Source: Pseudomonadota bacterium (GTDB lineage: Bacteria > SAR324 > XYD2-FULL-50-16 > JAHJRI01). From it: DNA of 16,691 bases. The position numbers and the translations under genes were made by a program. Positions 16,310-16,691 of the stretch are shown here, piece after piece. The stretch covers positions 1-16,691 of the forward strand of contig JAKSDL010000590.1 in NCBI GenBank assembly GCA_022360105.1. The letters run 5' to 3'. Numbering within the stretch: the first letter of the stretch is position 1; each line of letters begins with the position of its first letter. The notes below the pieces were generated by a model, which saw nothing but the letters and a program-made list of their open reading frames with translations, had not been told where the DNA came from and searched no databases.

Positions 16310-16486
16310 TCAACAGTATTCCAATCTTTGCAAAGAAGTCCGCAAAAGCTGGAATCGGAAATCTTAACTTCGATTATTCAATGATCCTGCAGATGGCCTT
16401 CCTTTTGAAAACCCAGTCGTTCCAAGATCTTTAACGGCAAGTTTTCATATCTATCCCTTCAATGAGGCAAATCCCTCATCGATCAA
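16306..16486 (-). pseudogene. Decayed 3' end of a second GNAT acetyltransferase (RimJ/RimL type)
   Basis: In one - strand frame (16306 to about 16455) the peptide reads ENLPLKILERLGFQKEGHL-QDH, then an in-frame TGA (16378-16380), then IIEVKISDSSFCGLLCKDWN and a TAA at 16306-16308. This is the conserved tail of RimJ/RimL-like acetyltransferases (N-x-x-S-x-x-v-L-E-k-L-G-F-x-k-E-G, then a D-S-x-x-x-x-L-L block). The TGA falls where these proteins usually have Tyr or Trp. Immediately upstream the family pattern continues in other frames: IDM in one and LIDEGFASL (16460-16486) in another, indicating frameshifts. Further upstream I could not follow the gene to the window end. Its final codons overlap the stop of the oxidoreductase gene tail to tail. 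Read directly: frames and stop; family assignment is by pattern recognition. Confidence 0.6.
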
Positions 16487-16691
16487 CACCCAAAAATCCT
16501 GACAGTCGAATTGAGCTACCTAGAGAACGGTTATCCCTTCATTCACGGTGACAATACGGTCGGATGGGTGGAATTCAACGTCAACGGACATCTTACCCCT
16601 GGTATTCGGGGCTTGTTTGAGGGTCTGTGGTTTGTAGTTGGTATGTTGTTTTCAGAAGCGTTTCGTCGTAACCTGCCCTGCGCCTTCTACA

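Noticed and set aside
16466..16691. 75-codon + strand frame open to the window end
   Set aside because: It looks protein-like (for example VGWVEFNVNGHLTPGI) but has no start codon near its beginning, follows a stop directly, and its first part lies opposite the GNAT remnant. It could be joined to an upstream frame by assuming one missing A in a homopolymer at about 16492-16496, but that frame has no ATG either. More sequence to the right would settle it.

Overview
The window is bacterial chromosomal DNA of moderate GC (low 40s percent by eye). It carries ordinary housekeeping genes at the left, a 10.6-kb antiviral locus in the centre and right, and decayed gene fragments around it. A long-type acyl-CoA dehydrogenase beside SRPBCC, GNAT and M42 peptidase genes fits the FCB group (Bacteroidota, Balneolota, Calditrichota and relatives). 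Several genes have good Shine-Dalgarno sequences, which is less typical of Bacteroidota proper. The taxon is an inference and cannot be fixed from sequence alone.

Left (1-3812): the 3' three-quarters of an acyl-CoA dehydrogenase on the + strand, followed on the - strand by an AHSA1/SRPBCC protein, a GNAT acetyltransferase and an M42 aminopeptidase. From 3813 to 4538 there is no intact gene. This stretch holds a 52-codon gene tail that looks like a remnant, a 108-bp cluster of three 21-bp REP-like repeats (two direct, one inverted) and a 23-bp near-palindrome.

Centre (4539-15184, all on the - strand, read right to left): one apparent operon hsdM - hsdS - small putative PD-(D/E)XK nuclease - large Ski2/Hel308-like SF2 helicase - hsdR. 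The first three junctions are 4-bp ATGA overlaps and the last is a 17-bp gap, so the two extra genes are built into the type I restriction-modification transcription unit, between specificity and restriction subunits. HsdM, HsdS and HsdR should form the usual methylation and restriction complex. The nuclease-helicase pair looks like a second, self-contained defence module with an overall Hachiman/AbpAB-like layout, but I cannot confirm family membership. This nested arrangement is the most interesting part of the window.

Right (15185-16691): a 465-bp intergenic region with a good sigma-70-like promoter driving a TIP30/HTATIP2-like NAD(P)-binding protein on the + strand. Convergent with and overlapping its stop codon is the broken 3' end of a second GNAT gene on the - strand, with an in-frame stop and frameshifts. 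No rRNA, tRNA, CRISPR array, integrase or complete insertion sequence was seen.
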